Below are positions 1 through 7,341 of a stretch of 64,000 bases of DNA, piece by piece; position 1 is the stretch's first letter, and every line of letters starts with the position of its first letter. A program made the position numbers and the translations under genes. The notes below the pieces were generated by a model. It had not been told where the DNA came from. It saw only the letters and a list, made by a program, of their open reading frames with translations, and did no database searches. Source of the stretch: Phaeovibrio sulfidiphilus (GTDB lineage Bacteria > Pseudomonadota > Alphaproteobacteria > Rhodospirillales > Rhodospirillaceae); the NCBI RefSeq assembly GCF_014861485.1, contig NZ_JACZHT010000004.1:186001-250000 (forward strand), in the 5' to 3' direction.

Positions 1-662
1 GTCAGGAAGACCCAGGCGGCCAGGGTCCAGGGGCGGACCCAGCGGGCCCAGGCGGCGTCGACCCGGCCCTCGATCAGGGCGGCGACCGCCAGCGAGAAGG
101 CCATGGAGAAGCCCACGTAGCCCGCGTACAGCAGGGGCGGGTGGAAGGCCAGCGCCGGATCCTGGAGCAGGGGGTTGAGCCCCTGGCCGTTCAGGGGGAT
201 GGCCTCCGGCGGAATGCGCCAGAACGGGTTCGAGGTGAACAGGATGAACAGCAGGAAGCCGGCTGTGACCAGGCCCTGGACCGCAATGGCCCGGGAGCGC
301 AAGGTGGGGGGCAGGTTGCGGCCCAGCAGGCTGATGGCGAGCGAGAAGGCCGTGAGGATCAGAACCCACAGCAGCAGGGAGCCCTCGTGGTTGGCCCACA
401 CGCCCGAGATCTTGTAAAGGAGCGGCTTGTCCGTGTGGGAGTTCAGCGCCACCACCAGCACCGAGAAGTCCGAGACCACAAACGCCCAGGTCAGGGCCGC
501 AAACGAGGCGCCCACCAGGGCGAACAGGGCCAGGGACGATCCCGTCGCCGTGGCCATGAAGTCCGCCCGCTGGCGTGCGGCTCCGGTCAGCAGAACGACC
601 GCCTGCACCAGGGCCACGAACAGGGCCAGCACCAGGCAGTAGTGTCCAAGCTCGACGATCAT
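1..662 (-). CDS. ccmF: Cytochrome c haem lyase subunit CcmF (3' part outside window)
   Basis: Large membrane subunit of the System I cytochrome c maturation complex, which joins haem delivered by CcmE to the CXXCH motif of apocytochromes on the periplasmic side. About 220 N-terminal residues are visible, with several hydrophobic segments. The family's haem-handling loop WANHEGSLLLW lies near residue 88, and HPPLLYAGYVG near residue 175. The ATG (660-662) overlaps the ccmE stop as ATGA, so translation is coupled. Last visible gene of a leftward ccmC-D-E-F operon. Truncated only by the window edge. Confidence 0.95.
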   Translation of the reverse strand, partial: MIVELGHYCLVLALFVALVQAVVLLTGAARQRADFMATATGSSLALFALVGASFAALTWAFVVSDFSVLVVALNSHTDKPLLYKISGVWANHEGSLLLWVLILTAFSLAISLLGRNLPPTLRSRAIAVQGLVTAGFLLFILFTSNPFWRIPPEAIPLNGQGLNPLLQDPALAFHPPLLYAGYVGFSMAFSLAVAALIEGRVDAAWARWVRPWTLAAWVFL

Positions 663-1159
663 GGGCGGGCCTCGTCCGGGGTTTCATGGTCTTTCAGGAA
701 CTTGGGCAGTCCGGTGTCGTCCGGGGTGGCGTGCTGCCACTGGCCGGTCTCCTTCAGGCTGTCGGCGACCTCGGGAGGCATGTAGTTCTCGTCATGGCGG
801 GCCAGAACGTTGTCCGCCCGGAAGACCTTGCCGTCCTCGTCCAGCCGGCCCTCGGCGATGACGCCCTGGCCTTCGCGGAACAGGTCCGGGACAAGGCCGG
901 TGTAGACCACCCGCATCTCGTTCAGGCCGTCCGTGATGGTGAAGGCAAGGCTGGTGCCCTCGCGCTCCACCGAGCCCTCCTCGACCAGTCCGCCGACCCG
1001 GAAGCGCTTTCCGGACTCGATGCCCTTTTCCGCCAGGTCCGTCGGACTGTAGAAGAAGACGATGTTCCCCTCCATCCCGGCGCGCAGCAGGACGCCGGCC
1101 AGAAGAAGGGTGATCACCCCGAGGGCGATGAAGTAAAGCCGACGTTTCCTGCGGTTCAC
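659..1159 (-). CDS. ccmE: Periplasmic haem chaperone CcmE
   Basis: Takes haem from CcmABCD, holds it covalently, and passes it to the CcmF/H ligation complex. The 166 residues show an N-terminal membrane anchor (about 8-26), an OB-fold-like beta domain, and the motif LARHDENYMPPEV. H122 is the expected covalent haem ligand and Y126 the axial ligand. Length is normal for CcmE. Start and stop overlap the neighbouring ccmD and ccmF by 4 bp each. Identification is secure from the His motif and operon position. Confidence 0.96.
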   Translation of the reverse strand: MNRRKRRLYFIALGVITLLLAGVLLRAGMEGNIVFFYSPTDLAEKGIESGKRFRVGGLVEEGSVEREGTSLAFTITDGLNEMRVVYTGLVPDLFREGQGVIAEGRLDEDGKVFRADNVLARHDENYMPPEVADSLKETGQWQHATPDDTGLPKFLKDHETPDEARP

Positions 1160-1332
1160 CGGTTTTCTCCTTCGGTGTCGAGCTGGTTCAGAAGGCGCCG
1201 CGCCCTCGCCCGCGAGGACAGGCTCTCAGCGGTCAGGGCGGCCACAATCAGGAACACAACGGCGTAGGCGCTCCAGATGAAGGCGCCGTAGCCGCCCATG
1301 GCGAAAAAGGATGTGAGGTCGGTGGGGGTCAT
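1156..1332 (-). CDS. ccmD: Haem exporter accessory protein CcmD
   Basis: Small 58-residue membrane protein that helps release holo-CcmE from the CcmABC complex. One transmembrane segment (about residues 14-36, starting YGAFIWSAYAV) is followed by a basic tail rich in Arg (RARARRLL), the usual CcmD shape. The ATG at 1332 was chosen because it gives the normal length, and the stop overlaps the ccmE ATG as ATGA. A longer in-frame extension antisense to the ccmC end has no CcmD character. Confidence 0.9.
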   Translation of the reverse strand: MTPTDLTSFFAMGGYGAFIWSAYAVVFLIVAALTAESLSSRARARRLLNQLDTEGENR

Positions 1333-1352
1333 GGCAGGCGCTCCTTCGGGTT

Positions 1353-2078
1353 TCAGTCCGTTCCCAGGGCGCCCAGGGACCGCAGGCGCGCGTTTGTGGC
1401 TTCCGTCTCGGTCCGGACCAGGACCAGAAGGGCAAACAGAAGGTGAAAGGCCAGGGCCATCAGCAGCAGGGCGGTCAGCTGCTCGGGAGCCATGGAGGGG
1501 CCCTGTTTCTTGAACACGGTCGTGGTCTGGTGAAGCGTGTTCCACCACTCGACCGAGAACTTGATCACCGGGATGTTGATCACGCCCACGACGCACAGCA
1601 AAGCCGCAGCCCGGGTGCCCCGCGTGAAGTCGTCAAACGCGTTGGACAGGGCCATGTAGCCCAGGTACAGGAACAAAAGCACCAGCATCGAGGTCATGCG
1701 GGCGTCCCACTCCCACCAAGTGCCCCACATGGGGCGGCCCCAGAGCGAGCCGGTCACCAGGCACAGCAGGGTGAATACGGCGCCAATCGGGGCAATCGCC
1801 CGGGCCAGGTAGTCCGCCAGGGGTTTCTTCCAGATCAGGGACACCAGGGCGCAGGCCGCCATCAGCACGTAGGCCATAAGGCCGATCCAGGCCGAGGGCA
1901 CGTGGACGTACATGATCCGGATGGTGTCTTTTTGCTGGTAGTCCGGGGGCGAGAGCCAGAGCGCCCAGGGCAGGGCGACGGCCAGGGCCACAACGGTCAG
2001 GATCGCGAGCCAGACGACAACGGTGCGGCTCAGGCCGATAAAACGGGCGGGATAGGCATTGGGGAGCATGCGTGACAT
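1353..2078 (-). CDS. ccmC: Haem transfer protein CcmC
   Basis: Membrane component of the CcmABCD machine that presents haem to CcmE. The 241 residues contain six predicted membrane spans and the tryptophan-rich periplasmic signature WGTWWEWDARMTS (about 118-130). The expected haem-ligand histidines are H59 (MYVHVP) and H183 (NTLHQTT). First visible gene of the ccm operon, 20 bp before ccmD. No ccmA or ccmB lies upstream here; the DNA beyond 2078 holds a regulator fragment instead, so those genes must be elsewhere. Confidence 0.95.
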   Translation of the reverse strand: MSRMLPNAYPARFIGLSRTVVVWLAILTVVALAVALPWALWLSPPDYQQKDTIRIMYVHVPSAWIGLMAYVLMAACALVSLIWKKPLADYLARAIAPIGAVFTLLCLVTGSLWGRPMWGTWWEWDARMTSMLVLLFLYLGYMALSNAFDDFTRGTRAAALLCVVGVINIPVIKFSVEWWNTLHQTTTVFKKQGPSMAPEQLTALLLMALAFHLLFALLVLVRTETEATNARLRSLGALGTD

Positions 2079-2261
2079 CCGCTTGGAGCGTGCCCGGAGC
2101 CGGCTCCCGAAGTCGGTGTGCCGCGGCCGGGGAAGAGGGCAGGAAACAACGGGGAGGAACCTTAGACCAGTTTGGCTCTTTTTTCCAACAGACTTGATGG
2201 CGGCCGGAGCCCGGAGAGCGGGAAAAAGCCGTTTGGCGGGCCCGCGGCGGTGGTTCCTGCC

Positions 2262-2465
2262 GTGCGCCCCCGTTTTCCGGTGGCAGGCTGGCCGGCCTGG
2301 TGCGGGGCGCCCTTGTCGATGCCCTGACCCGGAGCCGGGGCAATGTCACCCGGGCGGCGGCCCTGCTTCAGGTGACACGCCGGGCCTTCAGTCTGCGGCT
2401 GAAAAAGTACGCGATCGACTACCGCCTGTTGCGCATCGGAATGCTGTTGTCCCCGGGGCAGCGCC
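2262..2465 (+). pseudogene. Duplicated 3' fragment of the sigma-54 activator gene (Fis-type HTH only)
   Basis: This stretch repeats the 3' end of the activator gene at 12618-14360. Bases 2307-2430 match 14227-14350 without a mismatch (124 bp), and weaker similarity extends from about 2262 to 2465. It encodes only the DNA-binding tail ([13 protein letters not shown] ... [10 protein letters not shown]). The parent stop codon is changed (TGA to GGA) and no GAF or AAA+ coding sequence lies upstream. It stands in the same orientation as the parent, just past the last gene of the metal-uptake operon. Best read as a relic of duplication and deletion, or of recombination. Expression is unlikely but not excluded. 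Confidence 0.85.
2307..2430 (+). repeat. 124-bp perfect direct repeat, left copy (partner 14227-14350)
   Basis: Identical to 14227-14350 in the same orientation, 11.9 kb apart. The two copies bracket the metal-uptake operon and its activator, so homologous recombination between them could delete or amplify that segment. Perfect identity in the core against diverged edges points to recent duplication or ongoing gene conversion. Confidence 0.9.
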
Positions 2466-2527
2466 GGATGCCCGGGCCCGGGGGGCTGTCTCAGGGCAAA
2501 CCTCGGAGAGTGGCACGCAGGGGATGC

Positions 2528-2959
2528 TCAGGGGCAGAAGGCGGCCGCTCCGGGCCCCGTGACGGGGTCGCCGATCTCCAGGGACAGGGAGGACAGGCCC
2601 CGCTGGCGCGCCCGGTCCAGGACCGGAAGAACCAGGCCGTAGGGGGTGTTGCTCGCCACATGGACCCGAATGTCCGGACCCGCCGGGGTCGTGAGCGTCG
2701 AGGCCAGGCGCTGCTCCAGGTCCGCAAGCCCGTCCAGAGACTGCCCGTTCCAGGTCACAGTTCCGGTGCGGCCGATGCACAGGTTGATCCGATCATCGGG
2801 CGGCTCCGGGGAGGTGTCGAGTGCCCGGGTGGCGCTCAGGTCAACTGTGTGCAGTGTCGGGGGAATGGCCATCATGAGCATGACCAGGAGCACCAGCAGC
2901 ACATCAATCAGCGGTGTGGCGTTGAGTGTGGCCAGATCCTCGGGTTCCGCGGGAGTCAT
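2528..2959 (-). CDS. exbD: ExbD-type proton channel subunit (second copy)
   Basis: ExbD/TolR-family protein of 143 residues: a short cytoplasmic N-terminus, one transmembrane helix (about 16-33) beginning with the family motif NATPLIDVLLVLL, whose Asp carries protons, then a periplasmic domain. Together with ExbB it powers TonB. It follows another exbD with a 4-bp ATGA overlap, so the operon encodes two non-identical ExbDs; in other systems such pairs can form heteromers or one may act with a TolR-like role. Last gene of the uptake operon. Confidence 0.88.
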   Translation of the reverse strand: MTPAEPEDLATLNATPLIDVLLVLLVMLMMAIPPTLHTVDLSATRALDTSPEPPDDRINLCIGRTGTVTWNGQSLDGLADLEQRLASTLTTPAGPDIRVHVASNTPYGLVLPVLDRARQRGLSSLSLEIGDPVTGPGAAAFCP

Positions 2960-3426
2960 GGCCGGTTTCCGATCCGCGCGGACGGGATGGCGCGGGCGCC
3001 CGGGCCGGGGGGGATCGGTCCCGTAACCAGCGAGACCCGCCGGATCCCCGCCTGGTCCAGAAGCCGGAGGATCGCTTTCACCCGCTCAAAAGGGACGTCC
3101 GCGTCGGCTCTCAGCTCGACGGATCCGGTGGCGGGGGTGTCCTGCCCGCGCCCGGCCAGGCGGGCCGCGAGCCCGGACAGCGGGACCGGCTCCCGGTTCC
3201 AGTAGACGGTGCCGGTGGCCGTAAGGGTAATGACCGGTGTTCCGGGCGGGGATGCCAGGCGCTCTGCGGTGCGGTCCGGCAGGCGCACGGGGGCGCTGGA
3301 GACGATTGCCGGGATCGTGACCATGAAAATGATCAGCAGGACCAGCATCACATCCACCAGGGGGGTGGTGTTGATGTCCGCAAGCAGGAGATCGCCGGAG
3401 TCGGGGGTCTTATCGGGTCGGGGCAT
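2956..3426 (-). CDS. exbD: ExbD-type proton channel subunit (first copy)
   Basis: ExbD-family protein of 156 residues. The membrane segment begins DINTTPLVDVMLVLLIIFMV; the Asp in PLVDVM is the conserved proton-carrying residue. The periplasmic domain follows. It overlaps exbB upstream by 17 bp and the second exbD downstream by 4 bp, which implies tightly coupled translation of the motor subunits. It is closer to canonical ExbD than its neighbour, which has lost parts of the periplasmic consensus by eye. Confidence 0.92.
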   Translation of the reverse strand: MPRPDKTPDSGDLLLADINTTPLVDVMLVLLIIFMVTIPAIVSSAPVRLPDRTAERLASPPGTPVITLTATGTVYWNREPVPLSGLAARLAGRGQDTPATGSVELRADADVPFERVKAILRLLDQAGIRRVSLVTGPIPPGPGARAIPSARIGNRP

Positions 3427-4495
3427 GGACCGCGCCTCCGTGTTTCGGGGGAGTTGTGCGCAGGAGCTCCATGTATGCGCAGGACATAAGGCGCTCGAGA
3501 GCGGACACGATGCGCCGGTTCCGGCGGGCCAGATCGTTGTAGGCCAGCACGGCCGGGACGGCGACCGCCAGCCCGAGGGCCGTCATGATCAGAGCCTCGC
3601 CCACCGGGCCGGCCACACTGTCGAGGGAGGCTTCTCCGCTGAGTCCGATGGCCACAAGGGCGTGGTACACCCCCCAGACGGTTCCGAACAGGCCCACAAA
3701 CGGTGCGGTGGAGGCAATGGACGCGAGAAGGCCCAGTCCTGACTGGAGGCGCTCCACCAGGGCCGAGGTCTCGCGGGTTCCGGCCATGGTCAGCCAGTCG
3801 CGCAGCGAGATGTCCGGACGGTCCGCGCTTCGGTAGCGGGCGTATTCGGCCACAAGGCGGCCGGTCGCGGCCTGAAGCCGGGGATGTCCTCCCGGCGCCG
3901 GATCCTGTGCCTGCCCCAGGATCGCGGGGGCGTCCAGAGGCGCCAGCGTCCGCAGGCCCCGCACCAGGGCGTATTGGTCCCAGGCTCTGAGCAGCAGGAT
4001 GCTCCAGGTGGTGACGGACATCGCCAGAAGGAGAACAAAGGTCAGGCGCGTCACCATGTCGCCCTGCTCCCAGGCGTGGCGGGGGCTGTAGGGATCCGCC
4101 ACGGTGAGATCCGGGCCGAGGGGAGCGGGGCTGAGCAGATCCGGGACGGGAACCGGGTCGGCGGCGCTCTCCCCAGGTGGTGACTCCCGGAGCCCGGATA
4201 CCGTCTCCGGAGTCGGGTCCGGATGGGTCTGTGTCCCGTCCGGGTTGGGAGCCTGCACTGGATGGGTCTGCGTCCTGTCCGGGTTGGGAGCCTGCACCGG
4301 ATGGGGCTGCGTCCCGTCCGGGGAGGTGCTTGGGACCGGGCCGGAGACTTCGGGAGCGGCAGCCGGCAGGACCGGGCCGGTCGCAAGGCCGCCGGGGATC
4401 CCGATGCTCGGGGTGTCGGCCCGTTGTGCGGAGGCGGGCAAGGCAAGCAGGCAGGCAAGAGACACAGCCGCAACAGGGAGGAAACGTCTCATCAT
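3410..4495 (-). CDS. exbB: ExbB-type proton channel subunit with long N-terminal extension
   Basis: MotA/TolQ/ExbB-family protein, 361 residues. A cleavable signal peptide (residues 1-23, ending PASA) leads into a Pro/Asp-rich periplasmic extension with a 13-residue repeat. Three membrane segments follow from about residue 145, including LGLLASIASTAPFVGLFGTVWG, the family's channel helix. With ExbD it converts proton motive force into TonB movement. ExbB proteins with a signal peptide and long N-terminus are known in pseudomonads and alphaproteobacteria. It starts 14 bp after tonB. The first of two adjacent ATGs (4493-4495) was used. Confidence 0.92.
   Translation of the reverse strand: MMRRFLPVAAVSLACLLALPASAQRADTPSIGIPGGLATGPVLPAAAPEVSGPVPSTSPDGTQPHPVQAPNPDRTQTHPVQAPNPDGTQTHPDPTPETVSGLRESPPGESAADPVPVPDLLSPAPLGPDLTVADPYSPRHAWEQGDMVTRLTFVLLLAMSVTTWSILLLRAWDQYALVRGLRTLAPLDAPAILGQAQDPAPGGHPRLQAATGRLVAEYARYRSADRPDISLRDWLTMAGTRETSALVERLQSGLGLLASIASTAPFVGLFGTVWGVYHALVAIGLSGEASLDSVAGPVGEALIMTALGLAVAVPAVLAYNDLARRNRRIVSALERLMSCAYMELLRTTPPKHGGAVHAPTR
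4221..4323 (-). repeat. 39-bp tandem repeat inside exbB
   Basis: Two full 39-bp units (4221-4259 and 4260-4298) and a partial third encode a repeated segment of the type PVQAPNPDxTQTH in the periplasmic N-terminal extension of ExbB. The unit length is a multiple of three, so copy-number change would keep the frame and alter only linker length. Confidence 0.85.
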
Positions 4496-4509
4496 CACGC
4501 GGTTCCTTT

Positions 4510-5574
4510 TCAGTCCAGGGTCCAGACATAGCGGAGCTTGACCCACCCGGGCTCCGGGACGCCGTTCCGCGTTGCGGGGGCGAAACGGCACCGGGCGAGC
4601 CCGTTCAGCGCCGCGGTGTCCAGGCGGGCGTGGCCGCTGGACACGACCACAGCCCGGTCGACGAGCCGCCCCGAGGCATCGATTTTCAGGTTCAGGATGA
4701 CGGTCCCGGTTTCTCCCCGGTGGCGGGCGCCTTCGGGATACGGGGGCCGGGCGCAGGACCGGATCACGGGGGGCGTGTACGCCTGCCCGGTCCCATCCTC
4801 GCCGCGTCCGGAGCCTGCGGTTCCCGGTGTGGCTCCGGTCCTTCCGGGGGATATGGCGGGCCGGAGCGCTGTTCCGGAGGCGGGCGGGGCAGCCTGCCCC
4901 GTGCCGGGTTGCCCCTCGTGGTCCCGGGCGGGCGTATGTCCCGGCGGCCGCACGGCCGGCGCAGGGGGGCGCCCGTCCGGCGGCGAGGCGACGGGTTGCC
5001 GCGGTGGCGGTGCCGGTGGTTGCGGTGGCGGTGGTGGCGACGCCGGCGGTGGCGGATCCGGGGGCCGGGAATGAGCTGCGGGGTGCCGGGGCTGATCCGT
5101 CGTTCGGGTGGCCCTGTCCGGTGGGGGGGCGGGTTTGGTCCGCGGGACCGGGTCGGCGGGCGGGGCATCGGCGCGCGTTATTGCCGGTGCCACCCTTGGC
5201 GCCACTGTGGATGCCACCGTCGCTCCCCTTGCGGGCGCTGCGGCCGGTGCCGGGTTCCGGGATACCTCCGGATCCGGCAGCCGGTCCGGCAGGGGCGCTT
5301 CGGACGTCGGGGCGGCCGGAGCCGGTCCGGCTGCCCCGCGCTCTGCCCCATCCCCGTTGCGCTCCGACGCGGCGGTGTCGGCGGGCGGACGGGGGGTCTG
5401 CTTCCCCGCTGTGTCCTCGCCTCCGGTCATCACCAGGCCGACGCTCAGCACCGGGGGGCCGGAGGACGGTGGACCTGCGGGCGCTGGCGGAGCGTTCACA
5501 ACGAAGGCCCATGCGGCAAAGCCGTGACAGGCAAGAACCAGAGCCGGAACGCCCACGTTTCTTGACAGTCCCAT
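4510..5574 (-). CDS. tonB: TonB energy-transducing protein
   Basis: Links the ExbBD motor in the inner membrane to the outer-membrane receptor. Residues about 7-27 form the N-terminal anchor. A very long Pro/Ala-rich region (roughly 30-260) can span the periplasm. The C-terminal domain (about 265-354) carries the typical PPYPEGARHRGETGTVILNL stretch and ends in a beta strand (WVKLRYVW). The ATG at 5574 sits 5 bases after GGAGGA. At 354 residues it is longer than E. coli TonB because of the linker. It is dedicated by context to the receptor four genes upstream. Confidence 0.92.
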   Translation of the reverse strand: MGLSRNVGVPALVLACHGFAAWAFVVNAPPAPAGPPSSGPPVLSVGLVMTGGEDTAGKQTPRPPADTAASERNGDGAERGAAGPAPAAPTSEAPLPDRLPDPEVSRNPAPAAAPARGATVASTVAPRVAPAITRADAPPADPVPRTKPAPPPDRATRTTDQPRHPAAHSRPPDPPPPASPPPPPQPPAPPPRQPVASPPDGRPPAPAVRPPGHTPARDHEGQPGTGQAAPPASGTALRPAISPGRTGATPGTAGSGRGEDGTGQAYTPPVIRSCARPPYPEGARHRGETGTVILNLKIDASGRLVDRAVVVSSGHARLDTAALNGLARCRFAPATRNGVPEPGWVKLRYVWTLD

Positions 5575-5698
5575 GGTTCCTCCTCCCTGTGCCCGGTCCC
5601 GACCCGTCCGGGGGCCGGTTCCCGTTCCAACTCCGCTTTCCGCTCGGCTTCCGCATCCGGGGCGGGCCGGAGATCCCGGCTCCCCGGAACGACCGGTT

Positions 5699-6370
5699 TC
5701 AGTACGTGCCTTCCAGGGCGCCGGTGGTCCCGCGCTGCTCGAACAGCTGGCGCCACTCGGAGGACATCCCCTTGAGACCGGCCAGGGTCTCCAGAGCCTC
5801 CGGATCCATCTCGCCCCGATAGATGGCGGCGCCCACCCGCGCGATGCTCCACCGGGGATTGGGGCGCTCCAGAAGGAACAGGGCATCCCCGGAGCGGACA
5901 TCCCCCTCCCCCAGAACCCGGTAGAACCAGCCGGTTCGGGACAGGCGGTGCATGGTTGGCGCCATCCGGTCGGAACCGAAGCGCCCGTTCATGGTGGAGC
6001 AGGCGATCCGGCCGGACGTGACCTGCACGGTGGCCGCCCCGACTTTCAGGACATCGCCGATGCACAGGGTGTTCTCCGTGATCCCGAGGCTGGAGAGGTT
6101 TTCGGAAAAGGCGCCCGGACCGGACAGAAGCGCCGCACAGGCGGGCAGGCGCCTGCGCCACGCCGCGTAATGGTCGAAGGCGTAGTGAAGAAGCGCCCGG
6201 TCCGGATCGCTGTAGCGCTCCTCCCGGCCGTCCTCGCAGATGAGCCCGTCCAAGACGATGCGGACGCTTCCCTGGATCGGCCCGGTTCCGGGGTGTTCCG
6301 GCTCCCGCGCGGCGGCGGTGTGCGCGCACAGAACGGCGGTAATGGTGGTGAGCGGGTGTGTGATGGTCAT
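5699..6370 (-). CDS. MOSC domain protein, YiiM-like
   Basis: MOSC domains bind or process sulphur, metal or molybdenum-cofactor-related groups; YiiM-type members reduce N-hydroxylated compounds with a molybdenum cofactor. The 223 residues show GAFSENLS (87-94), GDVLKVGAATVQVTSGRIAC with the conserved Cys at C124, and a C-terminal helical region like the YiiM 3-alpha domain. It starts 2 bp after the DUF364 gene. Its place among uptake genes suggests a role in handling the imported metal or in a molybdoenzyme under the same regulator. The domain is sure; the reaction is not. Confidence 0.8.
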   Translation of the reverse strand: MTITHPLTTITAVLCAHTAAAREPEHPGTGPIQGSVRIVLDGLICEDGREERYSDPDRALLHYAFDHYAAWRRRLPACAALLSGPGAFSENLSSLGITENTLCIGDVLKVGAATVQVTSGRIACSTMNGRFGSDRMAPTMHRLSRTGWFYRVLGEGDVRSGDALFLLERPNPRWSIARVGAAIYRGEMDPEALETLAGLKGMSSEWRQLFEQRGTTGALEGTY

Positions 6371-6372
6371 GG

Positions 6373-7275
6373 TCAGGCTCCTGCCAGTTCAAAGTGGGGA
6401 GTGGTGCGAAAGCCCACCCGGTCCACGAGGGAGTCGAAAAAGAACCGGGTGCCCCCGCCTTCCGTGAGAACGGTCATCAGCGGGTCCACCGCCCGGACGC
6501 GCACGCCGCCCAGAACGCTGACGCCCCGGCGCGCGAAGATGTGGGGCACCAGGGGCGTGGTGGGTCCGACGACGGCGATGCGCAGGTCGGGCCGCGCGAA
6601 GGCCAGCAGCCCGTCGAGGGAGTCGTTGATCAGCGTTGTTCCTGTGATGATGGCCACGCTGGCCTGGTGCATCACCTTCTCGGCCCGGCTGGCGGGCACA
6701 TAAAGCGATCGGGCGTCGGGCCGGATGACCTCCGGGTCCAGCTCCAGGATCCAGAAGGGCTGCCCCCGCGCCTGGAGGCGGTCGATATAGCCGTTGAACC
6801 CTCCGACCATGACGACGCTGTCCCGGGGCTTCAGGTCCAGGAGATCAAAGGCATCCCGGTTTTCCGCGGGGCTCTGGAGCCCGGGCGGGTGGCCGTTTTG
6901 CGGGAGCATGTCCACCAGGGCATTCAGGGTCGCAATGGCCACAACCCTGTGGATCCCCGGCACCCCCGAGGGGCGCAGGATGCCGCCCTCGAACAGGCGC
7001 GTCACGGGAAGCCCCGCGAACTGTCCGGGCTCGGGACCGGTCCGGGATCGGCCCTCGGTTGCGGACGCTCCGGGGCCCGTGCCGCACCCCGGCAGGGGGC
7101 CGGGCGAGCGCAACATGGTGGCACACAGGCCGCTTGCCCCGTTGTCCAGCTCAACAGCCGTAAAGGACAGGCCCACAACCACGCGGGTAAGGGTCCGCCG
7201 GCGCATGCTCTCTCCCAGGCTTTTGGCCAGAAAGGCATGAAGGCTCTCCAGGAGGGTCTCGGTCGGTTCCGTCAT
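6373..7275 (-). CDS. DUF4213/DUF364 family protein, putative heavy-metal chelation domain
   Basis: 300 residues. The N-terminal part (to about 140) resembles DUF4213; the C-terminal half is the Rossmann-like DUF364 (MVGGFNGYID, later GPTTPLVPHIFARRGVSVLGG). The family is annotated as putatively metal-chelating from structure, with no established reaction. It has no signal peptide, so it should act in the cytoplasm on the incoming metal or chelate. It lies between the receptor gene and the MOSC gene. A Gly/Pro-rich insertion around residues 55-80 is probably a loop. Function inferred from context only. Confidence 0.75.
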   Translation of the reverse strand: MTEPTETLLESLHAFLAKSLGESMRRRTLTRVVVGLSFTAVELDNGASGLCATMLRSPGPLPGCGTGPGASATEGRSRTGPEPGQFAGLPVTRLFEGGILRPSGVPGIHRVVAIATLNALVDMLPQNGHPPGLQSPAENRDAFDLLDLKPRDSVVMVGGFNGYIDRLQARGQPFWILELDPEVIRPDARSLYVPASRAEKVMHQASVAIITGTTLINDSLDGLLAFARPDLRIAVVGPTTPLVPHIFARRGVSVLGGVRVRAVDPLMTVLTEGGGTRFFFDSLVDRVGFRTTPHFELAGA

Positions 7276-7341
7276 TGTGAGGGTCTCCTTCTGTGTTCGG
7301 GAACGGCAGGCGCCGAGCGCCCGCCCGGGTGAGTGCGGCGC

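Noticed and set aside
2511-2527. TGGCACG as a second sigma-54 promoter
   Set aside because: No TTGC/TGC at the required distance; only the -24 half matches.
2444-3205. Plus-strand continuation of the duplicated HTH frame past the lost stop codon
   Set aside because: Beyond about 2465 it is antisense to exbD and has no similarity to the parent gene.
4177-5822. Long plus-strand open frames antisense to exbB and tonB
   Set aside because: GC-rich shadow frames of Pro/Gly-rich coding sequence on the other strand; they encode biased Arg/Gly/Pro sequence.
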